Part shown: piece after piece, positions 8,114 through 16,163 of the stretch
Position numbering within the stretch: the stretch's first letter is position 1
Layout of the letters: the number at the start of each line of letters is the position of its first letter
Source: Umezawaea endophytica
GTDB taxonomy: Bacteria; Actinomycetota; Actinomycetes; Mycobacteriales; Pseudonocardiaceae
Direction of reading: 5' to 3'
NCBI RefSeq assembly: GCF_025061645.1
Contig: NZ_JANYMP010000041.1
Coordinates: 18,908-82,907, forward strand
Length of the DNA: 64,000 nt
Translations under genes and position numbers: made by a program
The notes under the pieces: model-generated
Seen by the model: the letters and a program-made list of their open reading frames with translations, nothing else
Database searches by the model: none
Told to the model about the DNA's origin: nothing

Positions 8114-8985
8114 GCGTCCACCTTCGCCCCGAGGCACCGGGCGACCGGGCCCGCCAGCGCGGTGCGGATGCGGTCGGCGTCGTCGCCGATCCCGGCGGTC
8201 ACGTCGTAGCCGCGCGCCAGGACGACGCCGCCCACCGGCCGCCAGTGCAGGTCCAGCTCGTCGGCCTGGGCGGCCGGGCACAGCAGCAGGTCGGCCGACC
8301 CGAGCACCTCCGCCACGGCCGACGTCAACGACCCCGCCACCGCGACCTGCGACGGCCGCAGCCCCAGCGCGTCCCGCGCCCGCACGATCCGGTCCCGCAC
8401 GTGCGGCACGTCGTCCTCCGGTTGCAGCCAGACCCGCCGCGCGGTCCGCTGGCCCCGGCCGGGTCGCAGCGTGTCCAGGTAGACGGTCGCCGTGGCCACG
8501 GGTTTCGCCCCCGCCACACCCAGCGGCACCGACCACGTGCCCTCCTCGGCGGGCACGGCCGTCAGCGCCGCCCGCACCTCCTGGGTCCGCAGCATCTCGG
8601 CCCGCTCGGCGGGCGGGGCGGGCCGCAGGTCCAGGAACACGCCGCGAGCCCGCGCGTCGGCGTCCAACCGCGCCAACGTCCGGACGCCGCACGAGCCGGG
8701 CACGGCCAGCCCCAGCGGACGTCGTCCGGCGCGGCGCGCGTCGTGCTCCAGCACCTCGGCGGCCTGCACGACCCGCTTCGCGGCGGGCAGCACGTCCACC
8801 CCGAACGGCGTCAGCTTCGCGCGCCGCGCCGTCCGGTCGAACAGCCTCCCGCCGAGGCTGGTCTCCAGCGCCGCGATCCGGCGGCTGGCCACCGACTGCG
8901 GGATCCGCGCCGCCGCCGCGCCGAGGGTGAAGCTGCCGCGCTCGCTCACGCTGACGAACGCCTTGCACGCGCCGACCAGGTCCAT
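8110..8985 (-). CDS. blaA: LysR-family activator of beta-lactamase (BlaA-like)
   Basis: 291 residues. Residues 1-60 are a LysR winged helix-turn-helix (LVGACKAFVSVSERGSFTLG, IPQSVASRRIAALETSLGG). The remainder is the periplasmic-binding-like effector domain, with GLRPSQVAVAGSLTSAVAEV in the second half. It is transcribed away from the beta-lactamase gene at 9092 and is followed, with a 4-base overlap, by the blaB-like gene. A T-N11-A palindrome 12 bases upstream of its start (8997-9011) is the expected LysR binding site for autoregulation and activation of the divergent gene. Confidence 0.82.
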   Translation of the reverse strand: MDLVGACKAFVSVSERGSFTLGAAAARIPQSVASRRIAALETSLGGRLFDRTARRAKLTPFGVDVLPAAKRVVQAAEVLEHDARRAGRRPLGLAVPGSCGVRTLARLDADARARGVFLDLRPAPPAERAEMLRTQEVRAALTAVPAEEGTWSVPLGVAGAKPVATATVYLDTLRPGRGQRTARRVWLQPEDDVPHVRDRIVRARDALGLRPSQVAVAGSLTSAVAEVLGSADLLLCPAAQADELDLHWRPVGGVVLARGYDVTAGIGDDADRIRTALAGPVARCLGAKVDA

Positions 8986-8996
8986 GACCGGAGCCT

Positions 8997-9011
8997 ATGC
9001 CGAAAACGCAT
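8997..9011. promoter_or_regulatory. LysR T-N11-A box in the blaA-blaL intergenic region
   Basis: ATGC and GCAT flank CGAAAAC, giving the LysR consensus T-N11-A (T8998, A9010) inside a dyad. It is the only such site I see in the 106-base divergent region between the LysR and beta-lactamase starts. Confidence 0.6.
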
Positions 9012-9091
9012 CAAACCTGTCGTTTCCGTCTTGGACGGCATCAGGCGATCGTGGGGAGACTGCGGATCCGATCACTACGAAGGGATTCCCG

Positions 9092-9991
9092 GTGACGAAC
9101 CACCTGGTGCGCCGCGCGGTCGCGGCGGCGCTCGTCGCGACCGCGTTGACCGCCTGCACCGCGGCGGCCACCCCGACGACCGCCCCGCCGTCGTCCACCG
9201 CCGCGCCGTCGACGGCGGACTTCGCCGAGCTGGAGAAGACGTTCGACGCCCGCCTGGGCGTCCACGCGATCGACACCGGCACCGGCCGCGAGGTGTCCTA
9301 CCGCGACGGTGAGCGCTTCGCCTACGCCTCCACCCACAAGGCCCTGTCCGCCGCGGCCGTGATCCGGATGAACACGCTGCCCGAGCTGGAGGAGGTCATC
9401 ACCTACACCGCGGCCGACCTGGTGTCGAACTCGCCGGTCTCGGAGAAGCACGTCGACACCGGCATGACGCTGCGCGAGATCGCCGACGCCGCGGTCCGGT
9501 TCAGCGACAACACCGCGGGCAACCTGCTGTTCCGCGAACTGGGCGGCCCGGCGGCGCTGGGCGAGGTCCTGCGCGGGATCGGCGACACCACGACGCACGT
9601 CGACCGGATCGAACCGGAGCTGAACGACACGTTGCCCGGCGACCTCCGCGACACCAGCACACCGCGGGTGCTCGCCGCGGACCTGCGCGCCGTCGCCGTG
9701 GACGACGTGCTGCCCGCCGAGAAGCGCGACGTGCTGGTGGACCTGTTGCGCCGCAGCACCACCGGCGACAAGGCGATCCGAGCCGGGGTGCCCGGCGGCT
9801 GGGTAGTCGGCGACAAGACCGGCAGTGCCGCGTACGGCACCCGCAACGACATCGCCGTCCTCTGGCCGCCGAACCGCGCCCCGATCGTGCTGGCCGTGCT
9901 GTCCGACCGGAGCACCGTCGACGCCGCCCGCGACGACGCGCTCCTGGCCCGCGCGACGGAGGTCGTGGTGGAAGCGCTGGGCGCGAGGTAG
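9092..9991 (+). CDS. blaL: Class A beta-lactamase (lipoprotein)
   Basis: 299 residues. The N-terminus is a lipoprotein signal (RRAVAAALVATALTAC, cysteine 22) followed by a Thr/Ala/Pro linker, so the enzyme is anchored outside the membrane. Class A motifs are complete: S80-T-H-K83, SDN (RFSDNTAGN), the omega-loop glutamate in IEPELND and KTG in VVGDKTGSA. It hydrolyses penicillins and probably cephalosporins. GTG start with GAAGGGA about 7 bases upstream. Divergent from the blaA-blaB-like pair, which probably induces it when beta-lactams are sensed. A strong hairpin terminator follows. Confidence 0.93.
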   Translation: MTNHLVRRAVAAALVATALTACTAAATPTTAPPSSTAAPSTADFAELEKTFDARLGVHAIDTGTGREVSYRDGERFAYASTHKALSAAAVIRMNTLPELEEVITYTAADLVSNSPVSEKHVDTGMTLREIADAAVRFSDNTAGNLLFRELGGPAALGEVLRGIGDTTTHVDRIEPELNDTLPGDLRDTSTPRVLAADLRAVAVDDVLPAEKRDVLVDLLRRSTTGDKAIRAGVPGGWVVGDKTGSAAYGTRNDIAVLWPPNRAPIVLAVLSDRSTVDAARDDALLARATEVVVEALGAR

Positions 9992-9999
9992 TCCTTGAC

Positions 10000-10033
10000 G
10001 GGAGCGGGTGCCTGGGATCGGGCACCCGCTCCC
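10000..10033. terminator. Bidirectional terminator hairpin
   Basis: Perfect 13-bp arms (GGGAGCGGGTGCC / GGCACCCGCTCCC) with an 8-base loop, placed between the convergent beta-lactamase and secreted hydrolase genes, 8 and 4 bases from their stops. No long T tract, as usual in high-GC actinomycetes. Confidence 0.85.
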
Positions 10034-10037
10034 GGTC

Positions 10038-11432
10038 CTAGGAGGCGATCCCGACGCCGGGAACCCGGCTCCACGCGCACTCCTGCGCGGCCGTCATCGC
10101 CGGCCAGCGCGTCCCACTGGGCCGGGGCCGGATCTTCGCGTCGAACGGCGAGGGCCGGAACTCCGGGTCGTAGAAGCACCCCTCGCCGTACGTGCTGTCG
10201 AACGCCCCGCACGACTCCGCGATCGACCGCGCCGACGGCTTGCGCCCGGAACGCACCCACGCGTCGAGCGCGGAGAGGGAGTTCGCGTACTCGGAGTCGC
10301 TGAGCTCGCTGTGCTCACTCTCCTTCGTGTACGTCTGAACGAGGTTCCCGCCGTGCCCCGCGCCCTGGAGGGTCGCTCGGTACGCCGACTCGTTCTCCAC
10401 GAACACCTGCGGGTCGTCGATCGCGTGCATCGTCAGCACGGGCACCGAGACCCGCCCGGTCAGGTCGCTGTCGTACGAGAGGTCGCGACGGGCCGCGGCG
10501 TCGGCCGAGAACCGTTCCACCCCGGCGTTGAGCGCGGCGTCGTCGTGCGACCCGTCGTACCGCACCCCGACGTTGCCGAACGGGTTGCGCCCGCCCAACC
10601 GCTTCCACACGACGTCCTGGAACAGGAACGTCGCGTACAGCAGGTGCGCGTCCAACGCCCGCTCCGGAAGCCGTGTGACACCAACGATGTCGTCCAGGTT
10701 CCGCTGCTGCTCCGCGGTCCTCGCCGCGGGAGCCGAGTCGATCCCCGTGCACTCCTGCAACCGGGCGTGGACGTCCTCCGGCGTCATCTCCGAGTCCACC
10801 GGGAGCCCCTGCCACAACGGGTACAGCGCCTCCGCGGGCCGGGGCAGGTTCCGGCAGTAGTACTGGTAGACCACCCGCAGGTCCACCCTGGCGTCGTACC
10901 CCCGCGACCCGCCCGCCAGCAGCCCGTTGGTCAGCAGCACCCCGTCGTAGGAGTCGTGGGTCTCGGCCACCTTGGCGGCCACGTTCCCACCCCACGACTG
11001 CCCGTGCAGGTACGTCCGCTCAGGCCGCCCGAACCGCTCCACGAACAGCCGCCGCGCGTTCTCCGTGTCGGCGGCGGCCATCCGGACCCCGTACCCGCCG
11101 CGCCGGTACGACGACCCGACCCACGCGTACCCCTCGTCGACCATCACCGCCCACCGGTCGAGGTCCTCGACGGGTGACGACTCGTCGTACGAGAAGTCCG
11201 GGCCCCCGTGCGCGTGCACCACCAGGGACCCGTTCCACCGCTTCGGCACGGCCATCGCGTAGTAGGCGCCGTTCGCGTCCCGGCCCGTGTAGCACCTGGC
11301 CGTCCCACCCAGCTCACCCGGACAGCTCGCGGGCTGCGCGGCACCGGTGGCGACCGCGGGCACACCCGTGAGCACAGCCGCGGCGACCACGGCCACCGCC
11401 GAGAGCCGTCGAAATCCACCAGACGTCTTCAA
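10038..11432 (-). CDS. Secreted alpha/beta hydrolase (esterase/lactonase-like)
   Basis: 464 residues with a Sec signal peptide (LSAVAVVAAAVLTGVPAVATGA, cleavage near residue 32). The mature part has an oxyanion region VVHAHGGPDFSYDES, nucleophile elbow GQSWGG near residue 146, an acid region LTMHAIDDP near residue 345 and a late acid/His stretch. Six or more cysteines suggest disulfides. It probably cleaves an ester or similar bond in the extracellular medium; specificity cannot be assigned. Monocistronic: it lies between a terminator at its 3' end and a promoter region holding an inverted repeat (11475-11498). Confidence 0.8.
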   Translation of the reverse strand: MKTSGGFRRLSAVAVVAAAVLTGVPAVATGAAQPASCPGELGGTARCYTGRDANGAYYAMAVPKRWNGSLVVHAHGGPDFSYDESSPVEDLDRWAVMVDEGYAWVGSSYRRGGYGVRMAAADTENARRLFVERFGRPERTYLHGQSWGGNVAAKVAETHDSYDGVLLTNGLLAGGSRGYDARVDLRVVYQYYCRNLPRPAEALYPLWQGLPVDSEMTPEDVHARLQECTGIDSAPAARTAEQQRNLDDIVGVTRLPERALDAHLLYATFLFQDVVWKRLGGRNPFGNVGVRYDGSHDDAALNAGVERFSADAAARRDLSYDSDLTGRVSVPVLTMHAIDDPQVFVENESAYRATLQGAGHGGNLVQTYTKESEHSELSDSEYANSLSALDAWVRSGRKPSARSIAESCGAFDSTYGEGCFYDPEFRPSPFDAKIRPRPSGTRWPAMTAAQECAWSRVPGVGIAS

Positions 11433-11474
11433 GCCCCAACTCCTTCGTCAGCGGGCGCCTTTGGCCGCATTAAC

Positions 11475-11498
11475 CTATAGCAAGCATTTACGCTATAG
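11475..11498. promoter_or_regulatory. Inverted repeat in the hydrolase promoter
   Basis: CTATAGC and GCTATAG are perfect 7-bp arms with a 10-base spacer, in an AT-rich island 43 bases upstream of the leftward hydrolase start. TATAG within an arm also resembles a -10 box, so a regulator bound here would cover the promoter. Confidence 0.45.
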
Positions 11499-11556
11499 CA
11501 TCAGGAGTCGATGGGAAGTGCTCAACGGGGCATGTTCTCGCCGTCGGCGCGCGAAA

Positions 11557-11590
11557 GCGGGTAGCCCCCGACCTCGCGGGGACTACCCGC
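11557..11590 (-). terminator. Hairpin terminator of the secreted-protein gene
   Basis: GCGGGTAG and CTACCCGC arms, extended inward by CCCCG/CGGGG around one mismatch, end 18 bases past the stop of the leftward gene at 11609. Confidence 0.7.
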
Positions 11591-11608
11591 TCGTCCGCCG
11601 GGACCGGT

Positions 11609-12289
11609 TCAGGCCCGGCACGGGTTGCCGGAGACGCTGACCTTCGCCTCGGCGAGGATGACGTCGAACAGCGGGGTGTCCCACACGGCACCCCTGCGCA
11701 CGAGGCCGGTCGAGGTGGTCTCGGTCTGGTTCAGCCTCAGGGTGCCGAACGACAGCGGGATGTTGACCGGACCGGTCAGGTTCAGGACCGGGGTCCCGTT
11801 GATGCGCAACGTGGCGATCGTGGACCGGCTGGCGAACGTGGGCACGAGTCCGCCGTCGCCCGGCACGCACGTCGTGGTCGCGTCGGCGTGGACGGCACCG
11901 AACTCGATGGTGCCGATCGAGGTGCCGGTGAGCCGGATGGAGGCGACGCGCGCGCTGGCGAACGCGAGGTCGTTCGCCGCGGGCGGGGACGCGGTGAGCA
12001 CGTCGGGGGTCTGGTCGGTGCGCACGTCGATGAGGCTGGTCTGCAACCGGAAGATCGAGACCGAGATGTCCTGCCGGTCGAGTGCCCGGAAGTCGTCCGC
12101 GCACGGGTTCAGCGGCGGGTTGGCCTGCGTCCAGGACTGGCTGGACAGCTTCAGCAGGCTGCTCTGGCAGAGGAACAGCCCGGCGCGCGGCGCGTCCTGT
12201 GCGGAGCTGGTCGCGGGTGCGGCGATCACTGCCGCGGCGGCGAGTCCGACCGTCACGGCCAGCAACCGTAATCGGGACGGTGTTCTCAT
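11609..12289 (-). CDS. Secreted protein of unknown function
   Basis: 226 residues starting MRTPSRLRLLAV with a Sec signal ending near ATSSAQ (residue 30). The mature part is rich in beta-strand patterns and repeated motifs such as ASIRLTGTSIGTIEFG and TGPVNIPLSFGTLRLNQTE, resembling actinobacterial secreted 'choice-of-anchor' type proteins. It contains four cysteines (two early, one central, one at the end). No catalytic motif is visible. The ATG overlaps the stop of the MFS transporter by 4 bases, so it is the second gene of that operon and may be under the same MarR control. Confidence 0.7.
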   Translation of the reverse strand: MRTPSRLRLLAVTVGLAAAAVIAAPATSSAQDAPRAGLFLCQSSLLKLSSQSWTQANPPLNPCADDFRALDRQDISVSIFRLQTSLIDVRTDQTPDVLTASPPAANDLAFASARVASIRLTGTSIGTIEFGAVHADATTTCVPGDGGLVPTFASRSTIATLRINGTPVLNLTGPVNIPLSFGTLRLNQTETTSTGLVRRGAVWDTPLFDVILAEAKVSVSGNPCRA

Positions 12290-13617
12290 GGGGAACTCCT
12301 GACTGGTTGTCGGGGTACGGCGCTGTGCGGGTGGCGCAGCAGCGCGAACGAGAGGGCGGACCCGAGCAGGGCCATGCCGGCGCACACGGCGAACGCCGCG
12401 CGCAGCCCGTGGGCCTGGAAGATCGGGCCGAGCATCGCGATGCCGACGGCCGTGCCGATCTGGCGGCACGCGGCGTTGGCGGCGGTGGCCATGCCCGCGC
12501 GGTCGCCGGGGACCGCGCCGATGGCGGTCTTGGCCAGCATCGGGCTGACCAGGCCGATGCCGGTGCCCGCGACCGCGGTGCCGACGACCACGAACTGCCA
12601 GCTCGCGACGGTCATGGTCAGGGTCCCGGCGGCGACGAGCAGCAGGCCTCCCGCTATCGGCAGGCGCGGCGAGGTGTCGTGCAGCCCGCGGCCGAAGAGC
12701 GACGACACCACGAGCGCGGTGACGCCGAGCGGCGCGAGCGCGAGCCCGGTCTGGAGCGCGGACAGGCCGTCGCCCCGCAGTCGCAGCGACACGTACAGCA
12801 GGCCGGAGTACGCGGAGAGGGACAGCGTCAACGCCGCCAGGCTGACCCCGGTGAACGCCGGGCTGCGCAGCAGGCGGAGGTCCAGCACCGGGTGCGGGTG
12901 CCGTCGTTCGACCAGCACGAAGGCGACCAGGGCGGCGAGCGCGACACCGAACAGGATCCGGTCGCCGCGGATCAGCGCGTAGATCACCGAGCCGGTGGCG
13001 GCGGCGAAGCACGCCGTGCCCAGCAGGTCGAGCCCGCGGTCGGCGGCGGTGGGGGACCGGGTGAAGGCGGTCATCGCGAGCACCACGGCCAGCACGCTCA
13101 CCGGCACGTTCACCAGGAACACCCAGCGCCAGTTCAACTGGTGGGTCAGCACTCCGCCGACCAGCGGGCCCGCCGCCGCGGCGGCACCGCTGACCGCGCC
13201 CCACACGCCGAACGCGATGCCCCGCGCCCGTCCCTCGTAGGCCTGGTGCAGCAGCGCCGGACCGGTGGCGAACACGCATGCCGCGCCCACGCCCTGCACC
13301 GCGCGGGCGGTGATCAGGAACCAGGGCTCCGGGGCGAGCGCGCAGGCCAGCGACGCGGCCCCGAACACGCCGAGCCCCAGCGTGAAGAGCCTGCGCCCGC
13401 CGAACCGGTCGGCCAGCGCGCCCGAGGTCAGCAGCAGCGCCGCGAGCACCAGCGCGTAGACGTCGACGACCCATTGCAGGTCGCTGAGCGACGCGTGCAG
13501 GTCCGCGCCGGTGCTCGGCAGCGCCACGTGCACGATCGTCACGTCGAACAGGAGCATGGCGGCTCCGGCGCAGACCGCCCAGAGCGGTGCCCACTGGCGC
13601 ACGGGTCCTCCAATCAT
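12286..13617 (-). CDS. MFS drug/solute exporter (DHA2-like)
   Basis: 443 residues, strongly hydrophobic with about 12-14 membrane helices. The N-terminal helix ends in MLLFDVTIVHVALPS (motif D1-like of drug:H+ antiporters) and the helix 2-3 loop has GALADRFGGRRLF (motif A). Expected role: proton-driven export of a toxic small molecule. Divergent from a MarR gene with two near-identical operators between them, one touching this start codon, so it is very likely repressed by that protein. A MarR-controlled exporter 4 kb before the polyketide cluster could be a self-resistance pump, but that is speculation. Confidence 0.85.
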   Translation of the reverse strand: MIGGPVRQWAPLWAVCAGAAMLLFDVTIVHVALPSTGADLHASLSDLQWVVDVYALVLAALLLTSGALADRFGGRRLFTLGLGVFGAASLACALAPEPWFLITARAVQGVGAACVFATGPALLHQAYEGRARGIAFGVWGAVSGAAAAAGPLVGGVLTHQLNWRWVFLVNVPVSVLAVVLAMTAFTRSPTAADRGLDLLGTACFAAATGSVIYALIRGDRILFGVALAALVAFVLVERRHPHPVLDLRLLRSPAFTGVSLAALTLSLSAYSGLLYVSLRLRGDGLSALQTGLALAPLGVTALVVSSLFGRGLHDTSPRLPIAGGLLLVAAGTLTMTVASWQFVVVGTAVAGTGIGLVSPMLAKTAIGAVPGDRAGMATAANAACRQIGTAVGIAMLGPIFQAHGLRAAFAVCAGMALLGSALSFALLRHPHSAVPRQPVRSSP

Positions 13618-13645
13618 CAGTTCGGCTGATCCTCAGTTGAGCTGA
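13617..13645. promoter_or_regulatory. Tandem MarR operators
   Basis: Two 13-mers, TCAGTTCGGCTGA (13617-13629) and TCAGTTGAGCTGA (13633-13645), each an inverted repeat TCAG-N5-CTGA, start 16 bases apart. The first abuts the ATG of the leftward exporter (13615-13617); the second lies 31 bases from the MarR ATG. Confidence 0.7.
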
Positions 13646-13675
13646 TGGTTTGTGAGTATGCGCGATGATGGCCCG

Positions 13676-14176
13676 ATGGAGAAGCGGGTTCGGGAAATAC
13701 CGTCGGACGCGGACCTGTACGCCAGCGGCCCCCGGCTGCCGGAGGAGCTGACGCGCTGGCCGATGTACGTGATGTCGAGGGCCGTGCAGCGCGGGTGGGT
13801 GCTGCTCGCCCGCAGGCTCGAGGTCGAGGGGCTGAGCCCGAGGCTGCACGCGGTGCTCGCCGTCGTCGACGCGCGCAAGCCGATCTCCCAGCAGGCCATC
13901 GCCGACCTGCTCCGCATCGACCGCACCACGATGATCGGCATCGCCGACGAGGCCGAGGCCGCGGACCTGATCTCCCGCACGCGGGACCGCAACGACCGCC
14001 GCCGGTACGCGTTGCGGCTGACCGAGGCGGGGGAGCGCGCGCTCGCGCTGGCCGACCGGCTCGTGGCGGAGGCCCACGCCGAACTGCTGGGGGAGCTGGA
14101 CGAGGGCGAGCGGGCGCTGCTGCACGAGTTGCTGCTGCGGACCGTGCCCGCGGCGGACACGGACTACCCCGGCTGA
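13676..14176 (+). CDS. MarR-family transcriptional regulator
   Basis: 166 residues from ATG 13676. MarR winged helix: LHAVLAVVDARKPISQQAIA, LLRIDRTTMIGIADEAEA and the wing RTRDRNDRRRYALRLTEAGE (about residues 50-115), with helical dimerisation ends. The family represses a divergent gene until a phenolic or antibiotic ligand binds. The operators described at 13617-13645 separate it from the MFS exporter. An in-frame ATG lies 24 bases upstream but inside the operator region, so 13676 is preferred. Confidence 0.85.
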   Translation: MEKRVREIPSDADLYASGPRLPEELTRWPMYVMSRAVQRGWVLLARRLEVEGLSPRLHAVLAVVDARKPISQQAIADLLRIDRTTMIGIADEAEAADLISRTRDRNDRRRYALRLTEAGERALALADRLVAEAHAELLGELDEGERALLHELLLRTVPAADTDYPG

Positions 14177-14220
14177 CGTCGTCAGATGCCCTCGTCTGAC
14201 ATTTGCGGACGCTAACAATA

Positions 14221-14232
14221 GTTGACCTCAAC
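14221..14232. promoter_or_regulatory. Short inverted repeat before the ABM/MarR operon
   Basis: GTTGACCTCAAC is GTTGA-CC-TCAAC, a perfect dyad about 48 bases upstream of the ABM gene start. The TTGACC it contains also resembles a -35 box. A MarR gene is the second member of this operon, so autoregulation here is plausible. Confidence 0.4.
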
Positions 14233-14279
14233 CAGTATCTTGGTGGATGGTGTGCGCTGGAGCCGACGGAGGGGGAGGC

Positions 14280-14603
14280 ATGACTGCACGGGTGATGGTG
14301 TCCGCGCGGGTCGCCGTGGAGCACGCGGAGGCGTTCGAGAGGGCGTACGCCGAGGTGACGAGCAAGGTGGCCGACGTACCCGGACACTTGGGCGACCAGT
14401 TGCTGCGCGACCACGACGAGCCGGAGCGCTACGTCCTGCTCAGCGAGTGGGAGAGCACCGAGCACTTCCTGGCGTGGGAGGACGCCCCGGTGCACCGCGA
14501 CACGACCACACCGATGCGGCCGTACTGGCGGGTGTTGGAACGCCGGGTGTACGAGGTGGCGAAGGAGGGTGACCAGGCACGTGCAGAGGTCGCCGGGGGC
14601 TAG
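14280..14603 (+). CDS. Antibiotic-biosynthesis-monooxygenase-like (ABM) protein
   Basis: 107 residues of the ferredoxin-like dimeric alpha/beta ABM fold: an N-terminal ARVMVSARV strand, the helix VEHAEAFERAYAEV, RYVLLSEWESTEHFLAWE and a C-terminal WRVLERRVYEV strand. ABM proteins act as cofactor-free oxygenases on anthrones and related compounds, or as haem-degrading or quinol enzymes. GGAGGC lies 5 bases upstream of the ATG. Possible operon with the MarR gene that follows. Confidence 0.75.
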   Translation: MTARVMVSARVAVEHAEAFERAYAEVTSKVADVPGHLGDQLLRDHDEPERYVLLSEWESTEHFLAWEDAPVHRDTTTPMRPYWRVLERRVYEVAKEGDQARAEVAGG

Positions 14604-14613
14604 CCTCGCCGCC

Positions 14614-15042
14614 ATGTCCCCTGGATCCCAGCAGCGGCCTGCACCGGTCGTCGAGGTCGTCGACCTGCTCTTCGAACTGACCGACCGGGTCAAGGCGCAG
14701 TTCGCGGTGGTCACCGGAGCGCTCGAACTCCAGGTGCCGCAGGCCAGGACGCTGCTGAGGATCAACGGCCCCGTCTCGATGCGCGACCTCGCGGCACGAC
14801 TGCGCTGCGACGCCTCGAACATGACCGGGATCATCGACGGGTTGCACGCGAGGGGTCTCGTCGAGCGGAACCCGCTGCCGAACGACCGGCGGGTCAAGCA
14901 GGTCGTCCTCACCGAGGAGGGGAAGCGGCTCCAGACGCGGTTGCGGCAGCGGCTCGCCGTGGACGTACCCGTGCTCGGCAAGCTCGACGACACCCAACGA
15001 CAAGAGCTGCACGCCATTCTTCTGCGCGTTGTTGAACGCTGA
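14614..15042 (+). CDS. MarR-family transcriptional regulator
   Basis: 142 residues from ATG 14614: helix-turn-helix LQVPQARTLLRINGPVSMR to LRCDASNMTGIIDGLHARG, wing ERNPLPNDRRVKQVVLTEEG, and a C-terminal dimerisation helix. The start is uncertain: GTG codons at 14569 (overlapping the ABM gene's end) and 14581 are in frame, and the latter is better placed behind an AAGGAGG site. It probably regulates the ABM gene with which it is arranged head to tail. A hairpin terminator follows. Confidence 0.82.
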   Translation: MSPGSQQRPAPVVEVVDLLFELTDRVKAQFAVVTGALELQVPQARTLLRINGPVSMRDLAARLRCDASNMTGIIDGLHARGLVERNPLPNDRRVKQVVLTEEGKRLQTRLRQRLAVDVPVLGKLDDTQRQELHAILLRVVER

Positions 15043-15063
15043 TGAGGAATAAATAGCGTCACT

Positions 15064-15088
15064 ATGGACCGGGCGATGTCCGGTCCAT
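15064..15088 (+). terminator. Hairpin terminator after the MarR gene
   Basis: ATGGACCGG and CCGGTCCAT form perfect 9-bp arms with a 7-base loop, followed by TTTGTG, 21 bases after the MarR stop. Confidence 0.7.
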
Positions 15089-15193
15089 TTGTGATGTCCA
15101 AAAAAGCCTTGATCGACCCTTAGGGGGCGAATTCTCCGACGGTCAGGGAATGTCCTGATGGTCGCTGTTCCCGACCTTCGGCAAGGTTGTCAC

Positions 15194-15901
15194 ATGAAGA
15201 ATTTCACGGCAAAGAACGCCAAACACCTGATGGTCTGGTTACACGTGATCTCGTCGGTCGGCTGGTGCGCGATGGCGATTGTGCAACTGGTGCTGCTCGG
15301 TCGAGTGCTCGGCATGGATCCGCACGACCAGTTGGTCACGCTGGAAACCTCGCTGTTCCTGGAGAACGAGATCCTGGACCCGCTGGGGATCAGCACCGCG
15401 TACACGGGGCTGATGCTGTCCGCGCTCACGCCGTGGGGCTACTTCCGGCACTGGTGGGTGACCGTGAAGTTCTGGCTGACGCTGATCGCGATCCTGCTGG
15501 GCAGCATCTACCTCGGCAAGACGCTGGAGCGCGTCGTCGAGGCGGCGAAGGTGGGGGAGAGCTGGTCGGTCACCCCGATGTTCATCGGCACCGGCTGGAC
15601 GCTCGCGACCCTGGCGCTGATGGTGTGGATCTCGATCGAGAAGCCGTGGGGCAGGCGCAACGCGGGCCAGGAGCGGACGAAGCGCGCCGCGGTGCGGCGG
15701 GCCGAGTGGAACCCGGACGCGCGGGTGTTCCTCGTCGCGCTCGCCGTGCCGATCGTCGAGTACCTCGCGCGGGTGGAGTACCCGCTGCTCACGCTGGGTG
15801 CCGCGATCGGGTTCGCGATCTACCGCGGACGCAGGCTGCGCGCCGCGCGACGGGTCCCCGCGCCGGTTCGCGGCGCTCAAGTGGCAGCCAAGTCGGAGTG
15901 A
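15194..15901 (+). CDS. Integral membrane protein (DUF2269-like)
   Basis: 235 residues from ATG 15194, with an upstream in-frame GTG at 15158 less likely. About five membrane helices: HLMVWLHVISSVGWCAMAIV, the LMLSALTPWG region, VKFWLTLIAILLGSIYLG, GTGWTLATLALMVWISI, and a C-terminal LTLGAAIGFAIYRG. Histidines at the ends of early helices (LHVISS) are reminiscent of membrane haem or redox proteins, but no cofactor motif is certain. Function unknown. It is followed 13 bases later by ferredoxin and ferredoxin reductase genes on the same strand, so an electron-transfer link is possible. Confidence 0.7.
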   Translation: MKNFTAKNAKHLMVWLHVISSVGWCAMAIVQLVLLGRVLGMDPHDQLVTLETSLFLENEILDPLGISTAYTGLMLSALTPWGYFRHWWVTVKFWLTLIAILLGSIYLGKTLERVVEAAKVGESWSVTPMFIGTGWTLATLALMVWISIEKPWGRRNAGQERTKRAAVRRAEWNPDARVFLVALAVPIVEYLARVEYPLLTLGAAIGFAIYRGRRLRAARRVPAPVRGAQVAAKSE

Positions 15902-15914
15902 CGGGAGCACCGCG

Positions 15915-16163
15915 ATGACCTACACGATCACGAGTCGCTGCGTCGGGACGAAGGACGAGTCCTGCGTGACCGTCTGCCCGGTCGACTGCATCCACGACGC
16001 GGGCGAGCAGATGATGATCGACCCGGTCGAGTGCATCGACTGCGGGGCCTGCGTGCCGATCTGCCCGGTGGACGCGATCTTCACCGAGGACGAGGTGCCC
16101 GCCGAGGAGGTCGACGCGATCGGGGCCGCCCGGTCGTTCTTCCGGTCGGACGGCTCGTCGTGA
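15915..16163 (+). CDS. Seven-iron ferredoxin (3Fe-4S / 4Fe-4S)
   Basis: 82 residues. The first cluster uses spaced cysteines in RCVGTKDESCVTVCPVDC and the second the classic C-x2-C-x2-C-x3-CP in CIDCGACVPICPVDAI. This is the FdxA-type bacterial ferredoxin that passes single electrons in the cytoplasm. Its stop overlaps the GTG of the reductase (GTGA), so the pair is coupled: NADPH, reductase, ferredoxin, acceptor. The acceptor is unknown; no P450 gene is in the window. Confidence 0.92.
   Translation: MTYTITSRCVGTKDESCVTVCPVDCIHDAGEQMMIDPVECIDCGACVPICPVDAIFTEDEVPAEEVDAIGAARSFFRSDGSS

Noticed and set aside
7214..8968. Single 584-residue protein covering the LysR and BlaB-like genes
   Set aside because: Its first half is an out-of-frame reading of the LysR gene. 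The GTGA overlap at 8110-8113 gives two normal proteins.
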